Assembly: GCA_029252405.1 (NCBI GenBank)
Contig: JAQXBM010000097.1
Location: 1-52,787, forward strand
Length of the DNA: 52,787 nt
Direction of reading: 5' to 3'
From: Crocinitomicaceae bacterium
Lineage (GTDB): Bacteria; Bacteroidota; Bacteroidia; Flavobacteriales_D; Crocinitomicaceae
Positions 26,508 through 35,524 of this stretch are shown piece by piece. The notes beneath the pieces are model-generated. The model had not been told where the DNA came from. It worked only from the letters and a program-made list of their open reading frames with translations, and did no database searches. Positions within the stretch are counted from its first letter, which is position 1; every line of letters begins with the position of its first letter. The translations under genes and the position numbers were made by a program.

Positions 26508-26987
26508 TTAATCAGAGGTCAATAGGCACGCTGCATACGCTTTAACGGCTCTGCTTTCGCCAAAGGAATCTACTTTTTCATGAGTGCTAGCTTTGATTGA
26601 AACTGCGTCAAGATCTACCTGAAGAATCTCAGCAATGACCTTTTGCATGGCAGGAATATGCGGGTTGAGTTTCGGTCGCTCCATGATTACCGTGCTATCG
26701 ATATTCACAACCTTGTAGCCTTTTTCAAAGACCAACTCCATCACACGCTTCAAAAGAATTTTGCTGTCTATTCCTTTAAACTGAGGATCTGTATCTGAAA
26801 AGTGATAACCGATATCGCGCAGATTTGCTGCACCGAGCAGGGCGTCGCTAATCGCATGTAAAAGTACGTCAGCATCTGAATGGCCAACAGCACCTAAATC
26901 GGATTCAATTTGAATTCCGCCAAGAAATAATGGGATTCCAGTTTCTAATCTGTGAACGTCGATTCCGTAACCAATCCTAAGATTCAT
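26508..26987 (-). CDS. ispF: 2-C-methyl-D-erythritol 2,4-cyclodiphosphate synthase
   Basis: 159 residues, the normal length. It closes the cyclic diphosphate in the non-mevalonate isoprenoid pathway. Active-site motifs: YGIDVHRLE (metal-binding Asp and His), GAVGHSDADVLLHAISDALLGAA (His metal ligand), SDTDPQFKG, and STHEKVDSFG near the end. It begins one base after the porV stop on the same strand, so it is probably cotranscribed with a type IX secretion gene although the functions are unrelated. Confidence 0.97.
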   Translation of the reverse strand: MNLRIGYGIDVHRLETGIPLFLGGIQIESDLGAVGHSDADVLLHAISDALLGAANLRDIGYHFSDTDPQFKGIDSKILLKRVMELVFEKGYKVVNIDSTVIMERPKLNPHIPAMQKVIAEILQVDLDAVSIKASTHEKVDSFGESRAVKAYAACLLTSD

Positions 26988-26988
26988 T

Positions 26989-28269
26989 CTATTCTGGTGC
27001 AGTTGATGAACTAGAATCTGAATCTCCTAACACCATTCGTAGTGTGAAACGAAGCGTATTCGCTAAAGGATTGTTTCTTTTCAATGCCGCAAGGTAAGAG
27101 ATGTCAATTCCGAATTTATTGTATTTGAAACCTGCTCCTAAGTTGAAGTATTGTCTTGCTCCTTTATTATTGTGCTCAAAGAAGAAGCCTCCACGAAGAG
27201 CGAATACATCGTTGTACCACCATTCCATACCTGCAGCGAGGTTGATTTCAGTTAATTCCTCTAAGAAACGCGATCCGCTTTTGATTTGGTATGAACCATC
27301 TTCGTTTTGAAGGTAATCTCCAGAAACTTCGTCAGTTAAGACTACACCTGGCGCATCATAGAACGATTGCAACATTCCTGAGATTACACCAACATTATTA
27401 TCTCTACCAGCAATTCGAACCGTTTCGCCATCAACAACTGCATACGTTGGTGGAGTTGGAACGAGTAATTTCTGAACATCGAGTGAGAACGTCACTTTGT
27501 TGTAAGCATCAAAATCTGCAACGAAGGCATTTCCAATTTTCAAGTTCATTGGAAGGAAATCTCTAAATCCACTGCTCACGCTTGAATAGGCTATCTTGTT
27601 ACCAACATTGTTAATCGTTGCAGCAAAGTTGTATGTTCCTCGAGTTGAACCAATTTTCGCATCGTCATCACTGTAAGTGAAAGAGATATCTGTAGCTCCG
27701 GCAACACCAGGCTTCGTTTCAACTCCCGCCACAGGCAAACCACCTGTTAAGTTCGAGTAAACAAATTTCCCGTTGATTCCAACACTCATTTTATCTGACA
27801 AGCGGAAAGCGTATCCTCCAGTGATTTCAAACTCACTAGGCTTATCTTCTCGAATAATGTTTGCTGATTCGTCTGTGAAAGTGATTTCTCCAAGGTTGAA
27901 GTAGCGCAATGATCCACCAACAGCGTGACGGTCATTGATTTTGTAGTAACCTGACAAATACGATAAGTGAATATCATTCGTCAATTGTCTCAACCAAGGT
28001 GTGTAAGAAATGCTAATTGCTGATTTTTCTTCAGCGAAAGTCAACATTGATGTATTCCAGTAAATTGATGTACTTGAAGCGCTTAGTGCAGTTCCAGCGT
28101 CTCCCATCGCTCCAGCTCTTGAATCTGGTGTGATAGACATGAATGGAACGGCTGTAGTAATCGTATTTAATCCAAGACTACCGCCATCTAGGTTACTTTG
28201 GTTCACTTGACTCATACCCGAAAAGGCTACGAATGTGAAGATTACTGTATTTCTAATTTTATTCATCAT
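26989..28269 (-). CDS. porV: Type IX secretion outer membrane protein PorV (LptO)
   Basis: 426 residues with a signal peptide at about 1-22. Family features: FMSITPDSRAGAMGDAGTAL right after the leader, YWNTSMLTFAEEKSAISISY, YNFAATINNVGNKIAYSS, and a barrel ending FNLGAGFKYNKFGIDISYLA and LRFTLRMVLG. PorV is a 14-strand FadL-like barrel that carries folded cargo from the SprA translocon to the PorU attachment complex. The gene follows porU with 59 bases between, holding its own -7 box, and is joined to ispF. Length and order match the usual porU-porV pair. Confidence 0.95.
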   Translation of the reverse strand: MMNKIRNTVIFTFVAFSGMSQVNQSNLDGGSLGLNTITTAVPFMSITPDSRAGAMGDAGTALSASSTSIYWNTSMLTFAEEKSAISISYTPWLRQLTNDIHLSYLSGYYKINDRHAVGGSLRYFNLGEITFTDESANIIREDKPSEFEITGGYAFRLSDKMSVGINGKFVYSNLTGGLPVAGVETKPGVAGATDISFTYSDDDAKIGSTRGTYNFAATINNVGNKIAYSSVSSGFRDFLPMNLKIGNAFVADFDAYNKVTFSLDVQKLLVPTPPTYAVVDGETVRIAGRDNNVGVISGMLQSFYDAPGVVLTDEVSGDYLQNEDGSYQIKSGSRFLEELTEINLAAGMEWWYNDVFALRGGFFFEHNNKGARQYFNLGAGFKYNKFGIDISYLAALKRNNPLANTLRFTLRMVLGDSDSSSSTAPE

Positions 28270-28292
28270 AATTTATAATCACTTACAACTGG

Positions 28293-28300
28293 CAAATATA
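28293..28300 (-). promoter_or_regulatory. Candidate internal -7 box before porV
   Basis: Minus-strand TATATTTG is an exact TAnnTTTG, located 23 bases before the porV ATG in the porU-porV gap. No TTG at -33 is seen. It would let porV-ispF be transcribed apart from porU. Confidence 0.4.
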
Positions 28301-28328
28301 CGTAAATGGACATCCTTTATTGTACCAC

Positions 28329-31300
28329 TTACCTTAAAATCACCAATTTTTCTGTTTTTTCCGCTATTTCACCTTCCGGCGTTCTCACTTTGACGTGGTA
28401 CACGTAAACTCCCTTCGCCAATTGATCTCCAAAGTCATCCAAACCATTCCAGTGAATTCCTTTTGATCGGAATCCATCGCACAAAACAGATTCGTTAATC
28501 GTTTTTACCAATCTCCCTGAAACAGTGAAGATTTGAATTTGAGCGTCTAAATCAACACATGCTTGATTGTGTTCGAAGAAGAACTCAGTGCTTGTTGTAA
28601 ATGGATTTGGGTAGTTTAACACGTGATCCAACTCAACGTTTTCCTTCGCTCGAACAACAAACTCAATGCTTGTTTCAGACGAATTATTGTTTACATCCCA
28701 TACTTTCAAAGAAAGCGTGTGCGGGCCTGGTTCAAGTTCCGTAAAATTGTATCGGATTTCTCCAGATTGATAAGAATCTAAATCGGCAACGTAGTAATCG
28801 TTCAACACAATTGGATCTCCTGTTTCCTCATCCAAAACAGCGATTAAATCGTGACCGATTCCGTTTCCAACCGTATTCACACCGTTCTCATCGAATATTT
28901 TCGCGATTAGAATTGGCGTTTCATCAGAAATACCGCCGCTTACGAAGTTTTCATCATTCAAATACAATTCGATATCAGGACCAACAACGTCGTTTATTCC
29001 GTTCGGATCAATTCCACCAATCTTAACGCGTGTATCAGAGCCAATCGCGTCGATTGATCCATTTTCCGCATAATAACTCAATTTCCCTAGTCCAATTGAA
29101 TAGTTAATATCCTTCGGAACTACAAAAGAGAACTCGAAGTAACCGTTCGTTACACTCGCTTTTCCGCTGTACACCTTGTTGTTTTGAAGTTCAAAATCAA
29201 CTACTGGCGAAGAAGGATCATTCCCTAAGGTTTGTTGCATCTTGATTTTATCGAACACTGTAGGATAAACTACTCCGTTGAATGAATTCAGTACGGAACC
29301 AGTGAAATCCTCCAGATGACCTTTGATCGTTACTTTGCTTAAAGCACTCAACGTATCCTCGACAAGTGCTGGACTCAGTCCATTTATGCTATCGGTAACG
29401 ATATTCATTTTTGGCATCGCAATTTGAAGGGCAGGATCACCAATCAAGGTAAAGCTTCGTCGATTATTCGATGAACCGGAATTGTTCTTCGTCAATCGCA
29501 TGATCTCTCCGAACGTGTAAGGCTCGTTATTCGCATCTCGCTCGAATACTCGTCGAATGAATTCAGAAATAGTCGCTGAATTTACTCCAAAGAAAACTGA
29601 ACGCGTCGTTGTCATTAAGGCAATAGCACCTCCATAAGGATTCAACGATGCCCACTCTCCTGCTGAAACGCGATCTGGATCATCGTATTTAGTGAATTCA
29701 CAGGTTGCTGAAACCATCAAGGTAAGTCGATCGATGTTCTTCCAGCCTTGGATTTGCGGCACAGTAATTACGCGCTCTTCGGCCACTCCTACTTCTCCAC
29801 CGTGACCAACGTAGTTCATCACTAAAGCTCCGCGTTCCATTCTATCGTTGATTTTATCAATAACATCAGGATATCTTGCACCACCTGCAGTTGTCACTTG
29901 CTGGAATGCGTCCAAATAAATTTTATCAACATTGATTTCTGGGTGATTCGCTTTGAGGTAATCGTAGGCTGGTTCACAATCAATGTTCAAGAAATAACCG
30001 TTTTCCTCATCATCTGAAACTTGAACATATTTCGTTCTCCAGTCACCAAAAGTCGTTGATCCGTCGTCCGAGGCACAGTTGGTGTTCTCTGTTGAGTACA
30101 ATGCCGAGCCGTTTCTCATGTAGTGCTCAATCTTATCGACTTGCTCTCTCGCAATTTCCGTAGACGAGATCAGCAATCGACCAACGCCAATATCCATTTC
30201 ATCATTCGCCCCGATTGATTCAGAATCATCAAGTAAGCCGAAGTAATCATCCGTTACGAGCGCTGCAATGTGGTTTTCTGAATTATCCACTTGATACGTC
30301 ACAAGGTAATTTGAATTCGAAACGAGGTTTCTGTGATCAAAAGTTCCATCTCCGAACATCAACAAATGTTTAGGACGTGTCTCTGGAGCAAGCGCTCCTC
30401 TGTCGTAAAACATTTTCGCGAACATTTTAATCGCTGTAGCATCTTGCGCCCCAGAACTGTACTCATTGTACACTTGTTCCGAAGTTACAACATGAACCGT
30501 CAATCCATTTGCTCTGTGAAGATTCGCCAAACGATCTGCCTGAGCAGTGAATGTTTTGTTCGTCACAATTAAATAATCGGCTTGTGCCAGTCCGTGAAGG
30601 TCTTGAGGATCAACATTCGAAACGAAAGTTGGTATTTTAAATACGATTCCATCGGACGCTACAAATTCGCGAAGAGAATCTACATCCGCATTGAAATTAT
30701 ACGTTGATCCAACCGTTGCACCGTTAATGAGTTTCGGAAGATGTCGATCAGTAACATCCCAAACGAACCCGCTAGCTGGCAGTCCCGTTATCGCAAATTC
30801 ACCAACATTACCAGTTCCCACAGAAGGAATATCTCTAAAGTTGAATTGATTTCCAGTCATCACCAAACCTCTACGCGCATTCATTTCGATGTAATCCAAG
30901 TAGGTTAAAACCGATGGCGAAGAACGCGTGATGGTCATTTGCAGCCCCATTGAAGCCACAGGATTTGGGAACTGGAACGTTTCCGAACCACGCGCGTAAT
31001 CCGAACCTAAAGTAGGAAGAGCAGACGATGCCATTTGAACTCCGTTTACACTATAGCTGTGTGTGTTACCGGCACCAGAATTGGCATTTGTTGCAAAGAA
31101 TATTTTGAAAGATGCTGGAGTGGATGCATCGACGTTTGGAGCGCTCATCAAGAAAGTTTGAGACAACTGCGTATCGAATACTTCTCCGTAAAAACGCTTC
31201 CCTCCTTTTACAAGTGAAACAGACTCTGTCTCGTGTTTTTGAAAGTAAGAATAGGTAGAAATTGAGTTCGTAACTGAGTTCGATGAATTGGGAATCGATG

Positions 31301-32198
31301 CTACCCTAAGTGGTGTTGCTTCGGTGTTTACATTGATGAAGTAGCAAGATGTGTTCGAGTAAGTATTTCGATCCTGCGTCAATTCACCTCCTGCAACGTT
31401 CGTTCTGTTTGGTCCCCAAGCGTAAAACAGGATATAATCACCAAAATCAAATGATCCATCGGCGTCTCCAACAATTTGGATTGCGTTTTTCGCTAAGTCA
31501 TCTGTGCGTGGATCACTGTTTAATTCCGGTAAACGCCCATCTCCGTTGCCAAAAATGTTGATGTGATCAGGGTTCACTGTATTGATGTTAATTCCTAGAG
31601 GAGTTAATCGAGTATCCAGAAAGTCTCTATCAATTTTATGCACCCCGTCTTCTGTGACAGCAATTTTGATCCAAACTCCCGATCCACTTTGCAGAACAGA
31701 ATTAGCAGCAAAGTCCTTTTGAACCCATGCTTGCGCAGGAACTCCTTTTGAAAATTTGATTTCCACCTGCGTGATTCGATGAATTTGGTTCCCCACTCTC
31801 ATGAACGGCATCATGTTGAGCACTGCATGTCTTTCCGAAGCAGCATTTGAAATGGTAATCGTGTATTCTGGTTCACCAATTTCGATGTATTGGCTATTCA
31901 AAAAGGCAATTTCTTGCGAATTTGCAGGTGAAGTACCTTTAATTTCTAGATCAATTTCCGTGATGGCACTCGAAGTAACCTCTTCTCTCCAGAAAAAATT
32001 CGGACGTTTTCCGTCTAAAATTTGACCTTTAATTTGCGGTATTGTAATGGCGTTTTCGCCCTCATAAATCTCCACCGGTTTTTCCCATGGAATATCGAGT
32101 ACTTTATTCTGCTGGCTAATTGCTTGATTTGCCCAAACTAAACAGTTTAGTAAAATAATCAGCCCAAAAAATGAATTAAACGAAGTGCGTATTTTCAT
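28329..32198 (-). CDS. porU: Type IX secretion sortase PorU
   Basis: About 1289 residues from the ATG at 32198, which starts a signal peptide (KIRTSFNSFFGLIILLNCLVWA); the longer frame to 32321 lacks a leader. A gingipain-like C25 peptidase domain lies in the middle, with catalytic His about 799 in NYVGHGGEVG and Cys about 833 in VSATCEFTKYDDPD, the 34-residue spacing expected for this family. The C-terminus is a T9SS-type sorting domain (LNYPNPFTTST, IFTVSGRLVKTI, GVYVYHVKV). PorU cleaves cargo sorting domains at the cell surface and attaches cargo to lipopolysaccharide. It is divergent from the porP/sprF-gldJ side. Confidence 0.96.
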   Translation of the reverse strand: MKIRTSFNSFFGLIILLNCLVWANQAISQQNKVLDIPWEKPVEIYEGENAITIPQIKGQILDGKRPNFFWREEVTSSAITEIDLEIKGTSPANSQEIAFLNSQYIEIGEPEYTITISNAASERHAVLNMMPFMRVGNQIHRITQVEIKFSKGVPAQAWVQKDFAANSVLQSGSGVWIKIAVTEDGVHKIDRDFLDTRLTPLGININTVNPDHINIFGNGDGRLPELNSDPRTDDLAKNAIQIVGDADGSFDFGDYILFYAWGPNRTNVAGGELTQDRNTYSNTSCYFINVNTEATPLRVASIPNSSNSVTNSISTYSYFQKHETESVSLVKGGKRFYGEVFDTQLSQTFLMSAPNVDASTPASFKIFFATNANSGAGNTHSYSVNGVQMASSALPTLGSDYARGSETFQFPNPVASMGLQMTITRSSPSVLTYLDYIEMNARRGLVMTGNQFNFRDIPSVGTGNVGEFAITGLPASGFVWDVTDRHLPKLINGATVGSTYNFNADVDSLREFVASDGIVFKIPTFVSNVDPQDLHGLAQADYLIVTNKTFTAQADRLANLHRANGLTVHVVTSEQVYNEYSSGAQDATAIKMFAKMFYDRGALAPETRPKHLLMFGDGTFDHRNLVSNSNYLVTYQVDNSENHIAALVTDDYFGLLDDSESIGANDEMDIGVGRLLISSTEIAREQVDKIEHYMRNGSALYSTENTNCASDDGSTTFGDWRTKYVQVSDDEENGYFLNIDCEPAYDYLKANHPEINVDKIYLDAFQQVTTAGGARYPDVIDKINDRMERGALVMNYVGHGGEVGVAEERVITVPQIQGWKNIDRLTLMVSATCEFTKYDDPDRVSAGEWASLNPYGGAIALMTTTRSVFFGVNSATISEFIRRVFERDANNEPYTFGEIMRLTKNNSGSSNNRRSFTLIGDPALQIAMPKMNIVTDSINGLSPALVEDTLSALSKVTIKGHLEDFTGSVLNSFNGVVYPTVFDKIKMQQTLGNDPSSPVVDFELQNNKVYSGKASVTNGYFEFSFVVPKDINYSIGLGKLSYYAENGSIDAIGSDTRVKIGGIDPNGINDVVGPDIELYLNDENFVSGGISDETPILIAKIFDENGVNTVGNGIGHDLIAVLDEETGDPIVLNDYYVADLDSYQSGEIRYNFTELEPGPHTLSLKVWDVNNNSSETSIEFVVRAKENVELDHVLNYPNPFTTSTEFFFEHNQACVDLDAQIQIFTVSGRLVKTINESVLCDGFRSKGIHWNGLDDFGDQLAKGVYVYHVKVRTPEGEIAEKTEKLVILR

Positions 32199-32248
32199 AT
32201 TGCAAATATCAGTGTCTTTTCTCATCAAACAAAAAAACGGAACAATTC

Positions 32249-32279
32249 TTTGAATATTATATGCATTTTGTAATATTTG
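32249..32279 (+). promoter_or_regulatory. Promoter for the PorP/SprF-like gene
   Basis: TTTG at 32249-32252, a 19-base spacer, then AATATTTG (32272-32279), one base from TAnnTTTG. It would give a leader of about 50 bases before the ATG at 32336. Confidence 0.45.
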
Positions 32280-32335
32280 TAACTTTATTTTAAGAATCCC
32301 GTTATAGACTAATCGGATCACCTTTAACCGATTTA

Positions 32336-33304
32336 ATGAGACGTATCAAAATTTTACTAACTTTTAGCCTGTTCAGCCTAGCTGCTGGCAATGTCTATTC
32401 ACAGGACCCTCAGTTCACACAGTTTTATGCGAACCCAATCTACCTGAACCCTGCTTTTGCTGGGTCTAATGGTTGCCCTAGGGTTGGAATGAACTACAGA
32501 AACGAGTGGCCGAACCTCACAGGAAACTATGTCACTTACAGTGCATCCTACGATCAATACTTCAAGAATATCTCAGGAGGAATTGGTGTAATTGGTATGC
32601 ATGACAGACAAGCGCAAGGAACAATCAACACAACTATGCTTGGGTTGATTTATTCTTACCACTTGAAAGTGAATAGAAAATTTTCCATGCTTTTCGGAGC
32701 TAGAGCTGCAATGTTTAACAAAACTGTCGATTGGGATAAATTGACATTTGGTGACATGATCGATCCACGACGTGGATTTATTTACGCCACGGGAGATGTT
32801 CCAAGAGGTGGTTCAAGGTATTTCTTTGATGCTTCGGCTGGATTTGTTGGTTACAGCAAGAATTTCTTCTTCGGAGGAGCTGTTCACCACTTGAATAGAC
32901 CAAATGAATCGATGATTATCGGTGATTCTAAACTTCCAATGCGTTTTACGGGACACATGGGAGCGGAAATTAAGCTTGGAAAAAAATCGCAATACGCGAA
33001 CTCTACTTCGATCATGCCGAATATTGTTTATCAATATCAAAACGGATTTCAAGAGATCAATATTGGTACGTACGTGAAGTATGGAGCGTTCACTGTTGGA
33101 GCTTGGTTCCGTAACAAAGACGCATTCATCCTAGCTATTGGAGTCAACACTGGCAAATTTAAATTGGGGTACAGTTACGATGTAACCGTATCAAAATTGA
33201 ACAACGGAGTTTCTGGAGGATCTCACGAAATTTCACTAGGAATTAACTTTAACTGTAAGGATAAGCCGCTTTCATTTAGAACTATCTCTTGTCCTTCCTT
33301 CTAA
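32336..33304 (+). CDS. Type IX secretion PorP/SprF family protein, core-locus copy
   Basis: 322 residues from the ATG at 32336, with a signal peptide at about 1-22. The PorP/SprF signature is clear: DPQFTQFYANPIYLNPAFAG, MNYRNEWPNL, YDQYFKNISGGIG, and the closing barrel strand GVSGGSHEISLGINF. It lies divergent from porU and 58 bases ahead of gldJ, a conserved neighbourhood. It could be the general PorP, which binds PorK/PorN and PorE, or a SprF-like cargo-specific copy. The paralog at 15041 belongs to a cargo operon, so this one is the better candidate for the general role. Confidence 0.92.
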   Translation: MRRIKILLTFSLFSLAAGNVYSQDPQFTQFYANPIYLNPAFAGSNGCPRVGMNYRNEWPNLTGNYVTYSASYDQYFKNISGGIGVIGMHDRQAQGTINTTMLGLIYSYHLKVNRKFSMLFGARAAMFNKTVDWDKLTFGDMIDPRRGFIYATGDVPRGGSRYFFDASAGFVGYSKNFFFGGAVHHLNRPNESMIIGDSKLPMRFTGHMGAEIKLGKKSQYANSTSIMPNIVYQYQNGFQEINIGTYVKYGAFTVGAWFRNKDAFILAIGVNTGKFKLGYSYDVTVSKLNNGVSGGSHEISLGINFNCKDKPLSFRTISCPSF

Positions 33305-33320
33305 AAACTGTAACTATTTA

Positions 33321-33349
33321 TTGCTGATCCGTTGTAATGAGTAAATTTG
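33321..33349 (+). promoter_or_regulatory. Promoter for gldJ
   Basis: TTG (33321-33323), 18-base spacer, exact -7 box TAAATTTG (33342-33349), 13 bases before the ATG. The transcript leader would be very short. Confidence 0.55.
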
Positions 33350-33362
33350 TGAATCTAGAATT

Positions 33363-35396
33363 ATGAAAACCAAAAATAACAATATGCGATTCTTAAGCTA
33401 TTTATCGGTTGCGCTTGTCGGAGCATTCTTCATTGCTTCCTGTTCAAGAGAGTCATCGAATACGACTGGTTGGGACTATAACAGTCCAAAGACAGGTGGT
33501 TTCCAAAAGGTACCGTTTGTTGATCAAGAAACTGGACCTGGTCTTCTTCTTGTTGAGGGTGGAACATTTACAATGGGACGCGCCGAGCAAGATGTAATGC
33601 ACGATTGGAACAACAAAGCACAGCGTGTTACTGTTTCGTCTTTTTACATGGACCAAACGGAGGTTACTAACTTCCACTGGTTAGAGTACTTGTACTGGAT
33701 TTCTCGTGCATACAACGAGACGTACCCAATGGTATATAAGAATGCATTGCCTGATACATTGGTATGGCGTTCGAAATTAGGATTCAACGAGAAATACGTT
33801 GATTACTACTTGCGTCACCCAGCGTACCGTGACTACCCAGTTGTTGGAGTTTCATGGTTGCAAGCAAATGATTACTGTAAATGGAGAACGGATCGTGTGA
33901 ACGAGTACATCCTTATCCGTGAGGGAATTCTAGATTTCAACATTGATCAACGTGATGATGCGACATTCAACACTGAATCTTACTACGCTGGTCAGTATGA
34001 AGAAGGTTTGATCAAAAACGTAACAGATTTGAATCCATCGAACTTAGATGGTAAGAAATTAGGAAGACGTATCGTACGTATGGAAGATGGAATTCTTCTA
34101 CCTCGATACCGCCTACCAACTGAAGCAGAGTGGGAATTCGCTGCATCAGGTTTGATTGGAAACTTACAAGAAGGTGCTGAGAATATTTCAGATCGTCGCC
34201 TCTACCCTTGGAACGGACACTGGGTTCGTCAAGATGAAGCACAATTCACAGGTCAGATCCGTGCGAACTTCGTAAGAGGTCGTGGAGATTACATGGGAGT
34301 TGCTGGAAACTTGAATGATGGTGCCGATGTAACTGCTCCTGTTGAGTCTTACTGGCCAAACGATTACGGTCTTTACCACATGGCTGGAAACGTATCTGAG
34401 TGGGTATTGGATGTATACCGTCCTTTGACAAGCGAAGATTACGATGAATTCCGCCCTTTCCGTGGAAACGTGTTCAAAACTAAATTGTTGAACAACGAAG
34501 GAAGCATTGAATTGAAAACAGCACAAGTTGATTACGATGTGCACGGAATGAAAGAATACTTGAATGAGTTCGAGCGTATCCGTTACCAACGTATCTCTGC
34601 TGACAAGCACGATCCAAATGATACAATTATCCCTGATGGATTGGCTGCAAACATTCAATCACGTAACCCTTCTCGTAGTGGTTATGCTCCAGATCCTTTC
34701 TATGTATCACATGGAAAAGTGAAAGATTCAATTGAACTTCAATTATTGAGATCAATCAATGAAGTTATTGATGTTGCATTAGGATATAAAAACGAAAAGC
34801 ACGATATCGAAGCTTCAGCTTACATTCAGGATAACTTATTCGATGGAATCTTCGCAGATGAAATCAGAGAAGGTCCAGACGGTGAAGAGTACGCATTCGA
34901 GATTATCTCAATGTTGCGTGATGGATTCAATGATTTCATCTTGAACACTCCAGGGAAATTGAAGTACCGTGGTGTAACTCAAGAAGAGAACATTGGTCGC
35001 TTGAACTACCGCAAGTCTGATTACATTGATTACTTAGACGGTGATATCGAAAGCTCAATCTTCTATGCTAACGATGATCGTAAGAACGGTATCAACCAAG
35101 CAACTCGTGACCCACGATTGGTTATGTACCAAGATCAGCACGAAGAGTACAGCTTAGATGGACAACCAATTAAACCTGGTGATAGAACTTCATGGCCAAC
35201 TACATTGATCTCTGATAAGTCAAGAGTTTACAAAGGTGGTTCTTGGAAAGACAGAGCTTACTGGTTAGTTGCTAGTAACCGTCGTTACTTAGATGAAGAT
35301 CAGGCTACTGATGCTATCGGATTCAGATGTGCGATGGACAGAGTTGGCTCCCCTACTGGATTCAACTACGGAAGAAAAAAGAAAAAGAAGAAGTAA
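33363..35396 (+). CDS. gldJ: Gliding motility lipoprotein GldJ
   Basis: 677 residues from the ATG at 33363. A lipoprotein leader (FLSYLSVALVGAFFIASC) places the lipid on Cys27. The body is an FGE-sulfatase-like domain without its catalytic Cys pair in view: LLVEGGTFTMGRAEQD, FYMDQTEVTNFHWLEYLYW, VVGVSWLQANDYCKWR, YRLPTEAEWEFAASG, LYHMAGNVSEWVLDVYRP and VYKGGSWKDRAYWL with GFRCAMD at the end. GldJ is an outer-membrane lipoprotein required for gliding and T9SS function, partnering GldK/PorK. It ends in a basic tail (KKKKKK). A hairpin terminator follows, and murF is next, as in related genomes. Confidence 0.95.
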   Translation: MKTKNNNMRFLSYLSVALVGAFFIASCSRESSNTTGWDYNSPKTGGFQKVPFVDQETGPGLLLVEGGTFTMGRAEQDVMHDWNNKAQRVTVSSFYMDQTEVTNFHWLEYLYWISRAYNETYPMVYKNALPDTLVWRSKLGFNEKYVDYYLRHPAYRDYPVVGVSWLQANDYCKWRTDRVNEYILIREGILDFNIDQRDDATFNTESYYAGQYEEGLIKNVTDLNPSNLDGKKLGRRIVRMEDGILLPRYRLPTEAEWEFAASGLIGNLQEGAENISDRRLYPWNGHWVRQDEAQFTGQIRANFVRGRGDYMGVAGNLNDGADVTAPVESYWPNDYGLYHMAGNVSEWVLDVYRPLTSEDYDEFRPFRGNVFKTKLLNNEGSIELKTAQVDYDVHGMKEYLNEFERIRYQRISADKHDPNDTIIPDGLAANIQSRNPSRSGYAPDPFYVSHGKVKDSIELQLLRSINEVIDVALGYKNEKHDIEASAYIQDNLFDGIFADEIREGPDGEEYAFEIISMLRDGFNDFILNTPGKLKYRGVTQEENIGRLNYRKSDYIDYLDGDIESSIFYANDDRKNGINQATRDPRLVMYQDQHEEYSLDGQPIKPGDRTSWPTTLISDKSRVYKGGSWKDRAYWLVASNRRYLDEDQATDAIGFRCAMDRVGSPTGFNYGRKKKKKK

Positions 35397-35418
35397 CCTG
35401 ATTCTTTAGAAATATTGA

Positions 35419-35452
35419 GAAAGCTGTCCCTAGGGATGGCTTTCTTGCTTTT
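35419..35452 (+). terminator. Terminator after gldJ
   Basis: GAAAGC and GCTTTC enclose a nearly self-complementary core (TGTCCCTAGGGATG), giving a long stem with G-T pairs, followed by TTGCTTTT. Confidence 0.75.
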
Positions 35453-35489
35453 ACACATTTCCCTTTTGACAAGGAAGATGACTTAGGAG

Positions 35490-35519
35490 TTGAACCAAAC
35501 GACTCACTGCATACCTTTG
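35490..35519 (+). promoter_or_regulatory. Promoter for murF, probably leaderless
   Basis: TTG (35490-35492), 19-base spacer, exact -7 box TACCTTTG (35512-35519), then only five bases before the ATG at 35525. Transcription would start at or within a base or two of the start codon. Confidence 0.65.
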
Positions 35520-35524
35520 TAACT

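Noticed and set aside
28329-32321. porU start at 32321
   Set aside because: The extra 41 residues lack a signal peptide and cover the divergent promoter region; the ATG at 32198 starts a proper leader.
34188-34658. 156-codon minus-strand frame inside gldJ
   Set aside because: Antisense to conserved GldJ motifs; composition is that of a reverse shadow.
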